From contig NC_067196.1 in the NCBI RefSeq assembly GCF_000699445.3, forward strand, positions 248,001 through 312,000: a DNA stretch of 64,000 bases, in the 5' to 3' direction. The notes beneath the pieces were generated by a model. The model ran no database searches. It had not been told where the DNA came from and saw nothing but the letters and a program-made list of their open reading frames with translations. Each line of letters starts with the position of its first letter. Position 1 is the stretch's first letter. Shown in pieces: positions 12,236-23,190 of this stretch. Both the position numbers and the translations under genes were made by a program. The DNA comes from Schistosoma haematobium (Eukaryota; Platyhelminthes; Trematoda; Strigeidida; Schistosomatidae).

Positions 12236-12894
12236 CTGAAATGGTTCAAGTGAATAAAAGAACGTTAACTCATGGAATCAAAATTCAATTTGTACGATAC
12301 AGTCATTTACCTCGCGTGTTCAGCTAACACTCACCTCATCATCTTGTTCAAATCAGTTAATGAAATTTCACTAAAAATTGTCTGGTTTATATAGATTTTA
12401 TGAGTGTTTGGTTGTTTTATTCTGATTTGATGATTCAAAGTGACCATGAAGGTCAAATTTCGTTCATTACGTTCATTATTGACCAATCATGGTGGTGGAA
12501 TAACTGATCGTTATTCAATATTCTTCTATCTATTGAGAACGTGAACTAGATATTATCCACCGCTGTTTTATATTCCTGACCCCTGTTGATGAAACCGCTC
12601 CTGAATGTGATTAAACGTGCTTTGTAATACATGGTTGATTAACTTGCTACTCAAAAATACGAACAAGCAGTTTGTTGCCTGCAAATACCTCTTTATAGAC
12701 TGACAATGGTGTATTGTTTCTATTTGATTGATTCAAATCAAAATGACACCAACAGTTTAGGTGGGAATTCAACATTTTCACTTTTACACTTGAATTTCAT
12801 TTTAATAAAACTTCTCTTAGACGATTTCATCATAGTTCAATAAGTAAATATAACTTCTAAACGTAGTCCTATTCATTTTGAGTGACCAACATAA

Positions 12895-13290
12895 TAATGA
12901 CGACTAGAGAAAGTGATGTCAGATCATTGTAATAAAATGCAAGAACTTTCTGTGTTGACATGTACATAATTGGGTACAAACAGAAAGTTATAAGAAACTA
13001 ACAGATCTGTGTGGACGTAGATTACATCACATCAAACTATTGAAAAGATTACTTTGCTCAATTTCTATTGAATTCTAAACAGAAGCATAGCTGTAGTAGT
13101 AGTCTGTGATAAAATAGAGCGGTTCACAAAAGGGCTAAATACATTCGAACATATTGAAGTGGAGTTCATTGGAAATGAAGTGGATTGGGCTAACGTAGAC
13201 ATTGTAGATTTCAATGCTCTGAGTATGCAGAGTAATTTTATCCGTTTACTTCCTTGAAGAGAAAGACCAATATGCAATAAATGCACATAC
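12895..13290 (-). repeat. rep-C-like arm end, minus orientation
   Basis: Reverse complement of the sequence at the left edge of the window. Beyond it, 13,075-13,200 resembles 60,270-60,390 (both contain a GTGATAAAATAGAG-like stretch and GGAAATGAA). It lies upstream of the CP391S-like exon 1, so it could hold that gene's promoter or missing first exon; neither could be shown. Confidence 0.45.
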
Positions 13291-13934
13291 CATGATTAGC
13301 TGAATATAAACCGATAATTATTCCTGGAGAATTTCTTCAAACCTATATCAATTGAAATAACTAATAAGTGATAATCATAGAGATATATTGTTGCGTGATT
13401 TCGGTTCCATAATGTATATCACTGACTGTTTGTTGTTTCACTTGTTTGTATTTCGTGTTCTCCACTTTAGTTAGGTGGACACTCATCTTTCAAATCCCCA
13501 ATTTACTGGGGACCATTAAGTGATTAACAGCACAAAAATGTACTTGAACGGATGCAAAAGATAAGATTATCTATCAGAAATATTATTATCCTCGATGAAC
13601 TGTATTTGTTTGATGTAAACACAACAAGTGCTACTCTCATAATCGTGAAACCGTTCACACTGTGTGCTGTACCTTGTCAATTCAATCACGAAAATGTGTT
13701 TGAATATTCCACATAATCAGCCCATCTACTTCACTTCTTCTAATCTACTATGCGTTTTGGGATAAAACAATATTCTTCTTAAACTAACATTGATGAAATA
13801 AAGTGATGAACTATATCTGAATGTGTGATATGCCGATATCTGTCTGTCGACCTCATTTGTTGTTTGTAGAAATGTCAATGATCAAAGATTCTGTTGTTTA
13901 TGACCATATTTTATCTTAATCATCAGGTTATCTG

Positions 13935-14545
13935 ATGTTCTCTATTGACTTTGAGTATAGAAAGGAATGTCGCTTTCTAATGATTCATTCATATGACTGA
14001 CAATCACTGACAAACACACAGCAGAAAAATGAATAAAATTCTCTATCATTTTTGAATAGATTTAGCATCAGCTGTGAATAAACTCTGTGAGAATTTGCCA
14101 TCTAATTTTTAATTACTGACCATAATCTTACTGAATTCTCTAGTTTTCACTTCCGTAGTTTGTATATCGGTGGAACCCATGATAATTATAATAATAATAA
14201 TAATCTAGAAACAATTAGACTCGACTGGTTGATACTTCTCATGTTTATTGAATGTGAAACTATGACCAGCCATCATTTTCACGAAAAACTCCACATCACA
14301 TTCTGTGTATCGTTTCATTTCAGTCACTGTCAGAGAAGCTCATCTGTACGCTATATTCTGGATAGACGCACTCGACTGTTTACCAGATAGGTGTTTGTGT
14401 TGAATGTTGATTGAAGTTGGATACGGTTGTTGGGTTGGGGCGATCAGATTTGACAAGAGATCGAATACATTTTGAAATATCATCTGATGTTGAAATTCGT
14501 GTTAGTTTTGCCATAGAAATTAGATTAATTCCTCCGTGAATGAAT
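13935..14545 (-). repeat. rep-A fragment, minus orientation
   Basis: The reverse complement of 13,935-13,990 (CAGTCATATGAATGAATCATTAG...) matches 27,725-27,775. The reverse complement of 14,400-14,545 matches 59,200-59,380 and the GAATTTCAATACC region near 39,235 and 63,620. The part between is diverged. A short AAT repeat lies at 14,187-14,203. Confidence 0.5.
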
Positions 14546-15029
14546 ACTCGAAGATGAAATGGTAAATAGCCTGACAGTCACGTTGGTCGGAACAACCTGA
14601 TATACACGTTTCGAATCGATGTTATTGGGAAGATTTTATGATTGAGTTAGACGATGTTCGGTGTTTATAGTCTGTTTTAAAACGTACAAGTTTAGTTAAC
14701 CTCACGAATTACATATAACAGCCTAATATCGTAATAAACTAAGATGCCAACAGAAATGATAATCAAATCAAAGACAAACACAGTCTAAATGCTGATCACA
14801 TCTGTAAACTAGTGGCATGAGTTCTATAATTATTATCTTCAGAATGTATATACATTAAATACAAAAGGAATTCTGAAACTCAGGGGATATAATCTATTCT
14901 GATTACTTGATTGCAAGCAACTCTCAAAGTTTATTTAATGAGATATATATGGAAATGATGCTTCGCTGTCACACAAGGTTACACAGAGATATCCGATCAA
15001 TCACTAATGCTTGGTCATAAATTGAAAAC

Positions 15030-15775
15030 GCTTATGACGAAGCTTGAGATACAGTGGACATCTAGGATGCAGCTGGACGATCTAGACTTCGCCGATGATC
15101 GGACTTCTCTATCGCACACGCAACAACAAATGCAGGAGTGGACGATCAGATAAGCACAGTTTCAACGATAGTAATTCTCAATATACACAACTGGAAAGGC
15201 CAGATTCTCCGATACAACACAGAATGCACCAATGCAATCACAATTGATGGAGATTCGGAAGAAGTAAAAACCTTCACATATCTGGACAGTTTCATTGATG
15301 AACATGGTGGATCTGATTCAAATGTGAACGCAGTTTTACTGCATGGGGGAAACCAGGAGAATTACGGAAGTCATCATCCAGAAGATACAAGTGTTTATTA
15401 ACAGACATCTACGCAAAATACTTCGAACCCGTTAGCCAGATATTATCAGCAACAACCTACCAAGGGAGAGAACAAAATAGATTCCAGCTGACGAATGAAT
15501 CAAATAAAAGAAGAGCTGGAAGTGGATAAAACACACTTTGAGGAAAGCACGCAACTGTGTCACAAGGCAAGCCCTCACATGGAATCCTGAAGGTCGAAGG
15601 AGGAGAGGTTGACCAAATAACACATTAAGCCGAGAAATTGAGGCAGACATGTGAAGAATGAACATCAATCGGATAGGACTAGAAGAGAAGGCTCAGATAG
15701 AGTAAATGGGTTGGAGGATGCTGTTCGGCGTTCAATGCTCCATTAAGAGTAACGGGCGTAAGTAAGTAAGTTATC
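15030..15775 (+). mobile_element. RTE/SR2-type LINE fragment, 3' end of reverse transcriptase
   Basis: Frames broken by shifts and stops still spell the C-terminal half of an RTE-clade reverse transcriptase: LDDLDFADD (15,072 on), ILRYNTECTNAI, VKTFTYLDSFIDEHGGS (15,267 on), then [12 protein letters not shown] and RRRG stretches to 15,700. The element ends at GTAAGTAAGTAAG (15,758-15,771), the short tandem tail usual for RTE elements. Internal deletions remove about 150 bases after 15,330 relative to what I remember of the family. It is dead. Confidence 0.75.
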
Positions 15776-16350
15776 TGTCGTTATGAATCAATCAATTTGG
15801 TCAATTTACAAAAAGATGCAGAACAATAAGTTACTTGTGGATAAATGTAGTGACTAGTATTGACGATTAATTCAATACAGAGCAATGACGAATATCATAC
15901 CTATCTGGTCATTTATACATATCTTTATATCTCAAAGATCGAACTGTAATGTAACCCACATTCAAACATTTGTAACCATGTTCTGATGTTGGATAGTTGG
16001 AGTCAGTTAAAAGTAATACTTGGACATAGGTTTCAAGCTAATTTGCCTACATCATCAAGACAGAAAATCTCGCTATGCTATTGCAACACGAACGTTGGTG
16101 AAGAGAGCTGGAATATTAGAGGAGCATTCTTCAAACCAACCCCAACAATCTGACATTCTCAGGTATGAACTTTGTATTTCCTCAAAGTAAGCAGTAAGAA
16201 CAAGTACACATAGACTCAGCGTAATGTCAAGAAATTACTCCTAAGCTACAGTTGATTTTTTTGAAAAAATGTGCGATATAAGATGTGGAGCGTCTATTTA
16301 CATAAATGTTGTGCAATATTGTGAATTGGTTAATGTCAGACAATAACATC
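15776..16350. other. No recognised feature
   Basis: AT-rich sequence between the LINE tail and a degenerate SINE-like stretch. Nothing supported. Confidence 0.3.
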
Positions 16351-16354
16351 ATTG

Positions 16355-16500
16355 GATTCCGAGTTCGTGGGCTAGAGGTTAAATGATCACACGTCAGCTC
16401 GTAAATCCTGAATCCGATTCCCATGTGAAGGATCCTAGCTGCTCACTGGTGAGGAATCTCATGTCAAAACAAAATGAATGTATAGTGCGTACAGGTCTAG
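16355..16500 (+). repeat. Degenerate tRNA-derived SINE-like fragment
   Basis: GGGCTAGAGGTTAAATGATC and AATCCTGAATCCGATTCC resemble the A-box and B-box region of the other SINE-like copies in this window (GGTCTAG...GGTTAAGC, GGGTTCGAATC). A GGTGAGGAATCTCATG stretch stands where the hammerhead-like part would be. Confidence 0.4.
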
Positions 16501-16894
16501 ACTTATGAATTCAACTTGACGATTTTTAAATGATCATCAAAATCATCTCGACAGAGATGATTAAATGAAACTGGAAAATGTTAATTTAATTGAAATTCAC
16601 ATGTACATCTAGTTCAATTGGCTCTCATAGTCAATTGACAAATAGATTTATTATTCAAGCAGGTATGAGCATGTATATTTCTAAACCAAGTTATTTTTAA
16701 AATCCACTTTGTACCGGTGAATAAATCCCCAAACTAATTAGCTCTCTAAGTCTTCGACATTGGATGCTGATCACATTATTTCTAATGCACTCACCTAACT
16801 GAAGGCGATAGGTCATGCATCCGCACCAAAACACGAGTGGGAATGCCGTGCTCAACAAACCATGCAATCGCTAACCAGATTAGATCAGACGATC

Positions 16895-17720
16895 TTCGAT
16901 AGATTGATACCCTATCAAATATATCTTCGAAATTCCTCCCTTCTGACTTTTGATTTCACTTGGTGGGTACGATTCATAATAGGTGTTACTGAATAAAACT
17001 TCAAACTCCAAATACCTGTGGAATCTACAATATTTTCTACAGTGACGAGAGCCATTTCTGTTGAGAGTTACCGTTACTTTGACTGTTCAGAGCTTGAATC
17101 TTTTAGAACAAACTTTCGGTTGTTGATATCGTTTTCGGGCTTTAGAATTTCACCATACCATATTCTGGGACATGTACTGCAGTGATGACCTTTAAACAAA
17201 CAAAACCTCTTAAAATGCCAACTTCCACATAAACAACAGAATATGGTTATAAACAACAAGAAAGTACAATCATTGAGATTTCTACAAACACCAAACGGAG
17301 GTCCCAAGACAGATCATACTCTCAGATAATGTACACTATTGTTATCATCATTATTTTTACTTTTAGAAAAATATTTCCCAAGTGAAAACGCATATTAGTC
17401 TAAAAGAACTCAATTAGCAGATGTGATGATTATATGCAATATCCAAGCACATATTCATGATTGAATCGTCAATTAAAAGTCCTCAGTGTGAACTGTTTTG
17501 AGAGGCTGAACGTAGTGTATGTTGAATTTAGGTCAAACAAATACGGTTCATTGAAGATAATATTTTCCTGTCTGACAATGTTCTCTTCTAAACAATTCAA
17601 CCATTTTCTGTAGTTATCAAACACTTTATGATGTTGATCTAAGTGCAGCTATAAAAGATGTGTGTTTAGTGTTTAGATCAAAATAGCGCAAACAAAGTAT
17701 GAACAAATAAAACAAAAACA
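16895..17720. repeat. rep-A fragment with exon-like flank
   Basis: 17,235-17,480 matches rep-A at 27,830-28,080 (AACAACAAGAAAGTACAATCATTGA, TGTACACTATT, GTGAAAACGCATATTAG, TGAATCGTCAA). 16,898-17,020 matches 60,415-60,520, and 17,050-17,240 matches 49,520-49,725. So this stretch joins three shared blocks. An open minus-strand frame at 17,307-17,074 crosses the last of these. Confidence 0.5.
17074..17240 (-). pseudogene. Possible exon relic, paired with 49,540-49,700
   Basis: The minus-strand frame reading FKGHHCSTCP...NDINNRKFVLK aligns base by base, at roughly two-thirds identity by eye, with a minus-strand frame at 49,700-49,560 reading GFNVSWSS...FTVKWENAVNSQTYVLK. The second peptide resembles a fibronectin type III strand pattern. 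No clean splice borders were found in either, so they are at best decayed exons. Confidence 0.25.
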
Positions 17721-17997
17721 ATCAATGATAGTTAATATGGAACTGAATACAATCTACTTATTGGAATTCACAATAAGCACAACAGAAATATTGGTTGTAA
17801 TAGTAATAATAATTCTTAATGTTATTGCTACGGTACCAGTACCAATGATATTGATTGTAATGTATATAATATTGAAGACGTTGTGTGGAATTGATGTGCG
17901 ATGAGAGTGCTGTGTCAAGGTATTTGCTTTGAGAATTTTATGTGAATTGAGAGAGTTGAATTTGTAAATTCGGAACGAGAAAAAATTTATTTGAACA

Positions 17998-18500
17998 GTG
18001 AGAGAAATAGTAGATAAGTGGCATGCGATGTCCAGTCAACGTAGAATCACGAAACGTTCCACCATACATGCATTGGGTAAAAGACGGCATCTTTATTGCT
18101 CTGAATCACAGGGTGATTTTAGGCATGACACCATCGTAAACATCCGAGCACTGGTTGCCCGTTTCATTATTGTATATAACTGCTCAGTAGCACACATATA
18201 CAACTGTACAAATAGCGCTGCGACGTACGAGCTTCTCTGCGATCTCTTGCATTATCGCTTAATCCTCGGATCATTGAGGTCGGATCAAAGTCATTTGACG
18301 TGGAACCTTGATCAATTCACAATTTGTTCGGCCTACCCCCATTGCTTACCGTCAATAACCGACTGACATCCGATTTGATTGAACTACACTAGTCATCGTT
18401 TCTTACTGGACTGTGACACTGGAAGAAGTTGAGAATCTTAATTTTGTAGCTCGTGTCCTTACATTTATCAAAAAATAAGTATACAGCCGAATAAAGACTT
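17998..18500 (+). repeat. rep-B, copy 1
   Basis: About 490 bases matching 60,925-61,395 at roughly 85-90% by eye (GATGTCCAGTCAA, GTAGCACACATATAC, TACGAGCTTCTC, GACTGACATCCGAT). It ends in GCCGAATAAAGAC in both. A 122-codon frame runs through this copy but is broken in the other, so it is not taken as coding. Confidence 0.65.
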
Positions 18501-18939
18501 AAACATCTCCAGACAAACCTATTTCACTTATTTATATGGCTCACAAGCAGCTACTAGTGGACCATGTGAAGTATACAAATTTCAAATGCGGTAAAGGAGT
18601 AATACTTTCGTAATATGCTTTGTGGGAATATCAGTAATCCCACTACTTTACTACGTTGTCAAGGTTGACCATCAAGGTTAACCAGATAGCAAATCATTAA
18701 TAAATTGTGAAGCAGGTCACGAAGACGAGCACAAATTCGGTAAATGATTGTTCTGTGGCGAGTTCCACCTATTTGATTCATGTGTATTTCGCAACTCTTA
18801 TTGCTTTGAATGTTGTGCGATTGGACACATTCTGTCAGTTTGTAATATTACAATTCTCTTCGCTGCAGATGATGATAAAAGTTGTAATTGTGATTGTTAT
18901 AACTTGTGAACCTGTGTGCTCTGTTTATTGTATATCGCA

Positions 18940-19325
18940 ACGATACCGCCGATCAGAGAGCAGCGATCGAATCAGTAACGCATAAAACACGTGCAAGCAA
19001 CCTACAGTCCTGATTGGTTTCGCTTCCTGACTAGCCTAGCCAGTTCAGTTCAGAACACCAATCCCAGCCTCTGTGATATGAATCATTTATTTCAAACATA
19101 CTCGGTTTATATATCAACCAGAGAGACCACAACGTACCATAAAATAGGAAACAACACTTGTACAAGAATTAGCCAAATGTGGCTGTGAATGAGGGAGATA
19201 GTAATTAATAGACAGGCAATAACTCAAGAATGGTAAATCGTATTGTGATAGTTCATAGGTCAAAATAAAGCTTATAATAATAGGGATATGAATATGAACA
19301 GACTAGTTACACAACAATCACATGA
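18940..19325 (+). repeat. rep-D, copy 1
   Basis: Matches 48,535-48,925: AAAACACGTGCAAGCAACCT, AGTCCTGATTGGT, ATGAATCATTTATTTCAAAC, AGGTCAAAATAAAGCTTATAATA. Probably a fragment of an interspersed element; the family is not named. Confidence 0.6.
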
Positions 19326-19512
19326 TAAAAGCATACTCATTGTATTGGTCCATAAATGGATCCAAAAAATTACCATTTATTATTTTTAACGTGATATAAC
19401 AGTGATCCTATTAAGTTGGATGTTTCTAATGATTATTTATCTTTATCCACAACTTAAAATAGCGGTATAGAGTGAAATGGAAGAGCAGAGTTAAACGAAA
19501 CTCAGAATCCTT

Positions 19513-20022
19513 GTGCGACAAAAGTTTCTAATCAATCAGCTTAACAGAATATCTCATGATATTGTACCGAACGTGATTCAGCTTAATGATTCACATATTT
19601 CTGATGAAATTCTTTGCAAATCTAAGGGAAATATGTTGAGTGGACGTAATCATGATGAAAAGCCTGATGCAGTTTTGATAAATGCTGATTTTTCTAATGA
19701 TCCTTCACTCTGCAACGTCGTTCTTAAAACATTTGAGAAAAATATTTCAAAAGAATCAAATTTCGATGTGATATCAGATATTATTTATCCTCATAATGTG
19801 TTAGCTCCTTGAGTGAAACTTGTTCAACACAAAGAACAAGTGCTCAATGCGCTCCATTTCGATTACAGTTCGGATGATTTTATATCAGTTGTCGTATATC
19901 CATATCATGAAGTCACTTCCAATGAATACTCTAGTCAATCTGCGAAATATGTTTTAAATGAAGCCTCATCATTGATAACTTGGGAATATGAAGATCCAGC
20001 AATATTTTGTGGGGAAGGATAG
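19513..20022 (+). pseudogene. Retroelement-like ORF with one in-frame stop
   Basis: A frame of about 170 codons is open from 19,513 to 20,022 except for one TGA at 19,810-19,812. It reads RISHDIVPNVIQLNDSHISD ... VVYPYHEVTSNEYSSQ ... and is acidic and soluble in character. It reminds me of a repeated ORF in schistosome retroelement copies, though I cannot name the family. It lies between rep-D and rep-C, in DNA that interrupts the rep-B/rep-C junction seen at 61.4 kb. Confidence 0.4.
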
Positions 20023-20891
20023 TGTCTGAAAATCTATGATTCGAATTCTAGATATCGGTGGTTTCAGTACACAACCGATGTGGTGATTGTTTAGAATTCC
20101 AGGACCCAGTTTAATCCATGATAACTGCGGTTGTGATTAATGAGTACATTCTAGATCAAACAGAGTCTACAGCCTAAACCACTGTACAACAGGCACAGAA
20201 TTAACATAAGGAGAAGACGTAAATCGTTAACAGAAAATTGGATCTCAATTCAAGCTGAGGCGGATGTGGTGTTTGTACGAAATAGTGATTTCTTGGTACT
20301 TGTTGACTTCTTGATTTCGAATTCCAAAAACAATCCATTCGTTCACGATTATCTAGTACTGCCTCATCTAATTACGTTGCTTCTAGGGTTCATACTTTGT
20401 ACTATAATTCAAAAACTTCTAATTTTCACAGTTTGATCTGTCGCCTTCAATAAGTTGATCCGAATGATGACCCATCACTTCAATGATTGATTTATTTTGA
20501 TAAAAGGTGTTCGAATGTTGACAGATCTGAACTCAGAATTTAAATATTTCTATTCACATTCCTCAGGTAATTTAACAAATTAATGTTATTAATCATTTGA
20601 TGTTAAGCATTCCATATCCACAGTCTCCTGTTATCTTTTTATTAATTTCCGTTTTTACCAGGTTATCAACAAGTTAACACAGAATATCTCTGTATTCTAT
20701 CACAGTGATTTAACATAAATTTCTAAAAGTCTACATTAAGCATTTGTTTTGTGAGTAAAATGAGTTGATGAAATGGTCATTGATGCGCTGTAGACAATTG
20801 TGTGAAATGAAATCGGAAAACTATTTGTATACGCACTATCGAAATGTTACTGAATATTGTATATTGAATATTTACACTTCTTGTAGTAACA

Positions 20892-21086
20892 GTGCATGAT
20901 CACAACAAAAACATGAATGATCAGTTGAAGTGCGTTATTGAATCTCTAAACATTGAAGATAATTGTCATTTATATTATGATTGCTTGCAAACTCTCTTTG
21001 ATGGTCTGGACTACAAATCATCCGTCTCTTATTCAATTCATCATTTTCAAACTATTTTCTGTCGACTAAGTATTTTGCAAACTTAG
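20892..21086 (+). other. Cysteine-containing exon candidate, copy 1
   Basis: An open frame of 64 codons shared with 61,699-61,893. It contains KCVIESLN, NCHLYYDC and QTIFCR. Four cysteines remain; the partner copy has six. The base before the exon end reads CGACTAAGT where the partner has AGAGTAAGG, so a GT donor seems lost here. A second exon-like piece at about 21,207-21,280 (SSCNPCNNCTNDANEIDV) follows an ATTCGGTGTTTTCAG acceptor-like sequence. Function unknown. Confidence 0.35.
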
Positions 21087-21206
21087 CTGACTGAAAATAC
21101 CCGTATAATATTGGAATAAAATCAGTAAAATTTTACTGTACTCTGTTTCCGATATTTAAACTGGTAAAGACATTGACAAGAGGTTGAATTGATTCGGTGT
21201 TTTCAG

Positions 21207-21280
21207 ATGTCAAGTTGTAATCCATGCAATAATTGTACGAATGATGCAAATGAAATAGACGTTAGGAGGATCCAATTTCC
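21207..21280 (+). other. Second cysteine-rich exon candidate
   Basis: After TTTTCAG the frame reads MSSCNPCNNCTNDANE and DVRRIQ. A paralogous stretch at 60,840-60,910 reads SNCKQCNNQTNDAHEMDVKK in the same frame, and a deleted version is at 62,018-62,060. Conservation of frame and of two cysteines hints at past coding. No known domain. Confidence 0.3.
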
Positions 21281-21483
21281 TAAGTGTCTTTTATATTAAT
21301 GATCATATCAATATTGTTTTATCCAGTTTTTGTATTGATGCATTCAAAAGTAGAAGTTGATTACATCTGAAAGTAGAAAGAAAAAAATTAATTCATAAAA
21401 TGTTAAGACATTCGGAATTCTTATCAGAGGAGTTTTTTGTGGATATTATAGTAATTTCTATAATTGAGATCATGAGTCAATTG

Positions 21484-21625
21484 TAGATAGATCACCATTG
21501 AAAACCTGGAAGAACTGGATGGCCATTTCGTCCTATTGTGTGACATCTCAGCATGGCACATCCACGATCCCGCCTCGCAAGATTTGAACCCAGGATCTAT
21601 CAGTCATGCGCACGAGCGCTTAAAC
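21484..21625 (-). mobile_element. Sm-alpha-type SINE-like element, truncated
   Basis: Read on the minus strand it has GCGCTCGTGCGCATGACTGA, a B-box (GGGTTCAAATC), GGCGGGATCGTGGATG, then a hammerhead-like piece (GCTGAGATGTCACACAATAGGACGAAAT) and the end CCAGGTTTTCAATGGTG. The CTGATGA core is altered to CTGAGAT and GAAAC to GAAAT, so the ribozyme is probably dead. Confidence 0.65.
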
Positions 21626-21904
21626 ACGAAATATGAAATACGAAATCGGTAATAAGAAAAACTATATTGTTAATGAAGCAGACTGTTTTAAAAATGGAAT
21701 AAAACCATATTACTCGAGTTATTGTTTCAATTTGTAGTAATATGACTTTGAGATACAACGAGTAATGTAACTGAAAAAATGTTATTTTCTTTCGAGCAAA
21801 CGAAAAAAATTCAGAAAGGGTTTTGTGGATATTTTAGTAATCTTGTGGTTGAATTCATGAGTCGATCTCCACAAAACCCCTCCTGATAATCATCATCATA
21901 TTTT

Positions 21905-22234
21905 CACTAGTGAATGGCTTCAATAGTGAGAAGCTGTGATCAGTGGATAACAACTGGGTCGATTGTGAGATAGCGACTCATTGAAGACAATGGTGGATGT
22001 GTAGCTGGATTTCGTGGATTATTTGAAGTGAGATATTAACACCGTTGGATGCCAGCCAGCTCAGTTGTCTAGAGGTTAAGCGTTCGTGCGCGAGACTTAT
22101 AGGACATGGGATTGAATCTCTAGAAGCGGGATCGTGGATGCGCACTACTAAGGAGGAGGACCCACAATAGGACGAAACGTCCTTCCAGTGCTTCCAGGTT
22201 TTCCATGATGATCTATCATCTATTGATTCATGAA
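21905..22234 (+). mobile_element. Sm-alpha-type SINE-like element, near full length
   Basis: Starts with a leader (GTGAGAAGCTGTGATCAGTGG), then a tRNA-like part (GTTGTCTAGAGGTTAAGCG, GGGATTGAATCTC), GCGGGATCGTGGATGCGCAC, a hammerhead-like core (CTAAGGAGGAGGACCCACAATAGGACGAAACGTCC) and the end CCAGGTTTTCCATGATG. GAAAC is kept, CTGATGA is not. It stands inverted to the copy at 21,484-21,625, about 280 bases away. Confidence 0.7.
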
Positions 22235-22249
22235 TGCAACAATGAAATA

Positions 22250-23190
22250 AATTCAGTTGAAAAGATCATGGTAATGTAATAATGAAGGAGCTAATGAAGG
22301 CCGAATTTCAAAACGGACGAAGCATAGTTGTATTTAAGAAGAGATAGCAAAATATTTTTATGTATTGTACTTTAACCTTTTTTTCTAGCACCATAGAAAA
22401 GCTTACTTGTTTTAATACCATCTATTGTGCTTAGTTCTATTATATCACTTTACTGTGTTATTTAAAATGGACATATTAACTTCTTGTTTCAGACTAATCT
22501 GAATATGTTAAATGAACAACTTTTAACATGTACTCTAGTCTTTTATGGGTTAACTTTTAATACTAAACGTTTCATTCATTATTTAAAAATATATAAGTCA
22601 AATAATGAACAGTCCTTTATTGTTATAGTTCTGTCTAATAACAAAGCTTAGAATTGTCGGTATCATTATCAAGGTGGTTGTTAATTCTATCGAAGCGTCC
22701 AAGTAACCCCGATTGAGATACACGCAAAATCGAAGTCCCAAAAGAACGATTTGTCTACAAAACCGGTTCTTTATTAAATAATACACTATATTTAGTTACA
22801 AACCTGAACTTGTGAGGTGTCTAGGCGTTTAAACGCGTTTAAACTACTTTCAGAGATTGAAATTTTGAAATAACTGCAACATTTCGTCTAGCTAAATTTC
22901 TTCAATGATTTAGATTTTCATTATTCTAACCTGAAGAAGTTCAGACAAGTTAAATGGGCGAAACTTTGGAATTCGTTAAAATTTCAATCGCTGACTTTAT
23001 TTCAAATATAATTTTCACACATAGAATGAATTCTCTATACTGTTTATTCTTATATTAAAATTAAATCTAGATTACATTAAAATATAAATATACATAGTAA
23101 AGTAATTTATTCTATTACTTAACATTTTAATAAACAAAAACTAGACAAAAGAAGGTGATCAAAATGAAAAAAAGTATGATAAATTACATA
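22250..23190. other. AT-rich, no recognised gene
   Basis: Contains an 18-base perfect palindrome at 22,827-22,844 (GTTTAAACGCGTTTAAAC). Otherwise nothing supported. Confidence 0.35.

Larger units (their letters stand above)
20600..21290 (+). repeat. rep-C, copy 1
   Basis: Matches 61,405-62,080 over about 680 bases: TCCACAGTCTCCTGTTA, TTTTTACCAGGTTATCAA, CACAGAATATCTCTGTATTCTATCACAGTGATTTAACATAAATTTC, then the exon-like frame at 20,892, then TTGACAAGAGGTTGAATTGATTCGGTGT. Confidence 0.65.

Noticed and set aside
15432..15668. Minus-strand 78-codon frame
   Set aside because: Antisense to the RTE-type reverse transcriptase fragment.
17998..18366. 122-codon plus-strand open frame
   Set aside because: It lies in rep-B, and the second copy at 60.9k breaks the frame. 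No domain, and composition suits a chance frame in less AT-rich repeat DNA.
21905..22234. True tRNA genes at the A/B-box-like sequences
   Set aside because: No complete cloverleaf or anticodon arm could be drawn; the boxes are part of SINE-like repeats with fixed flanks.
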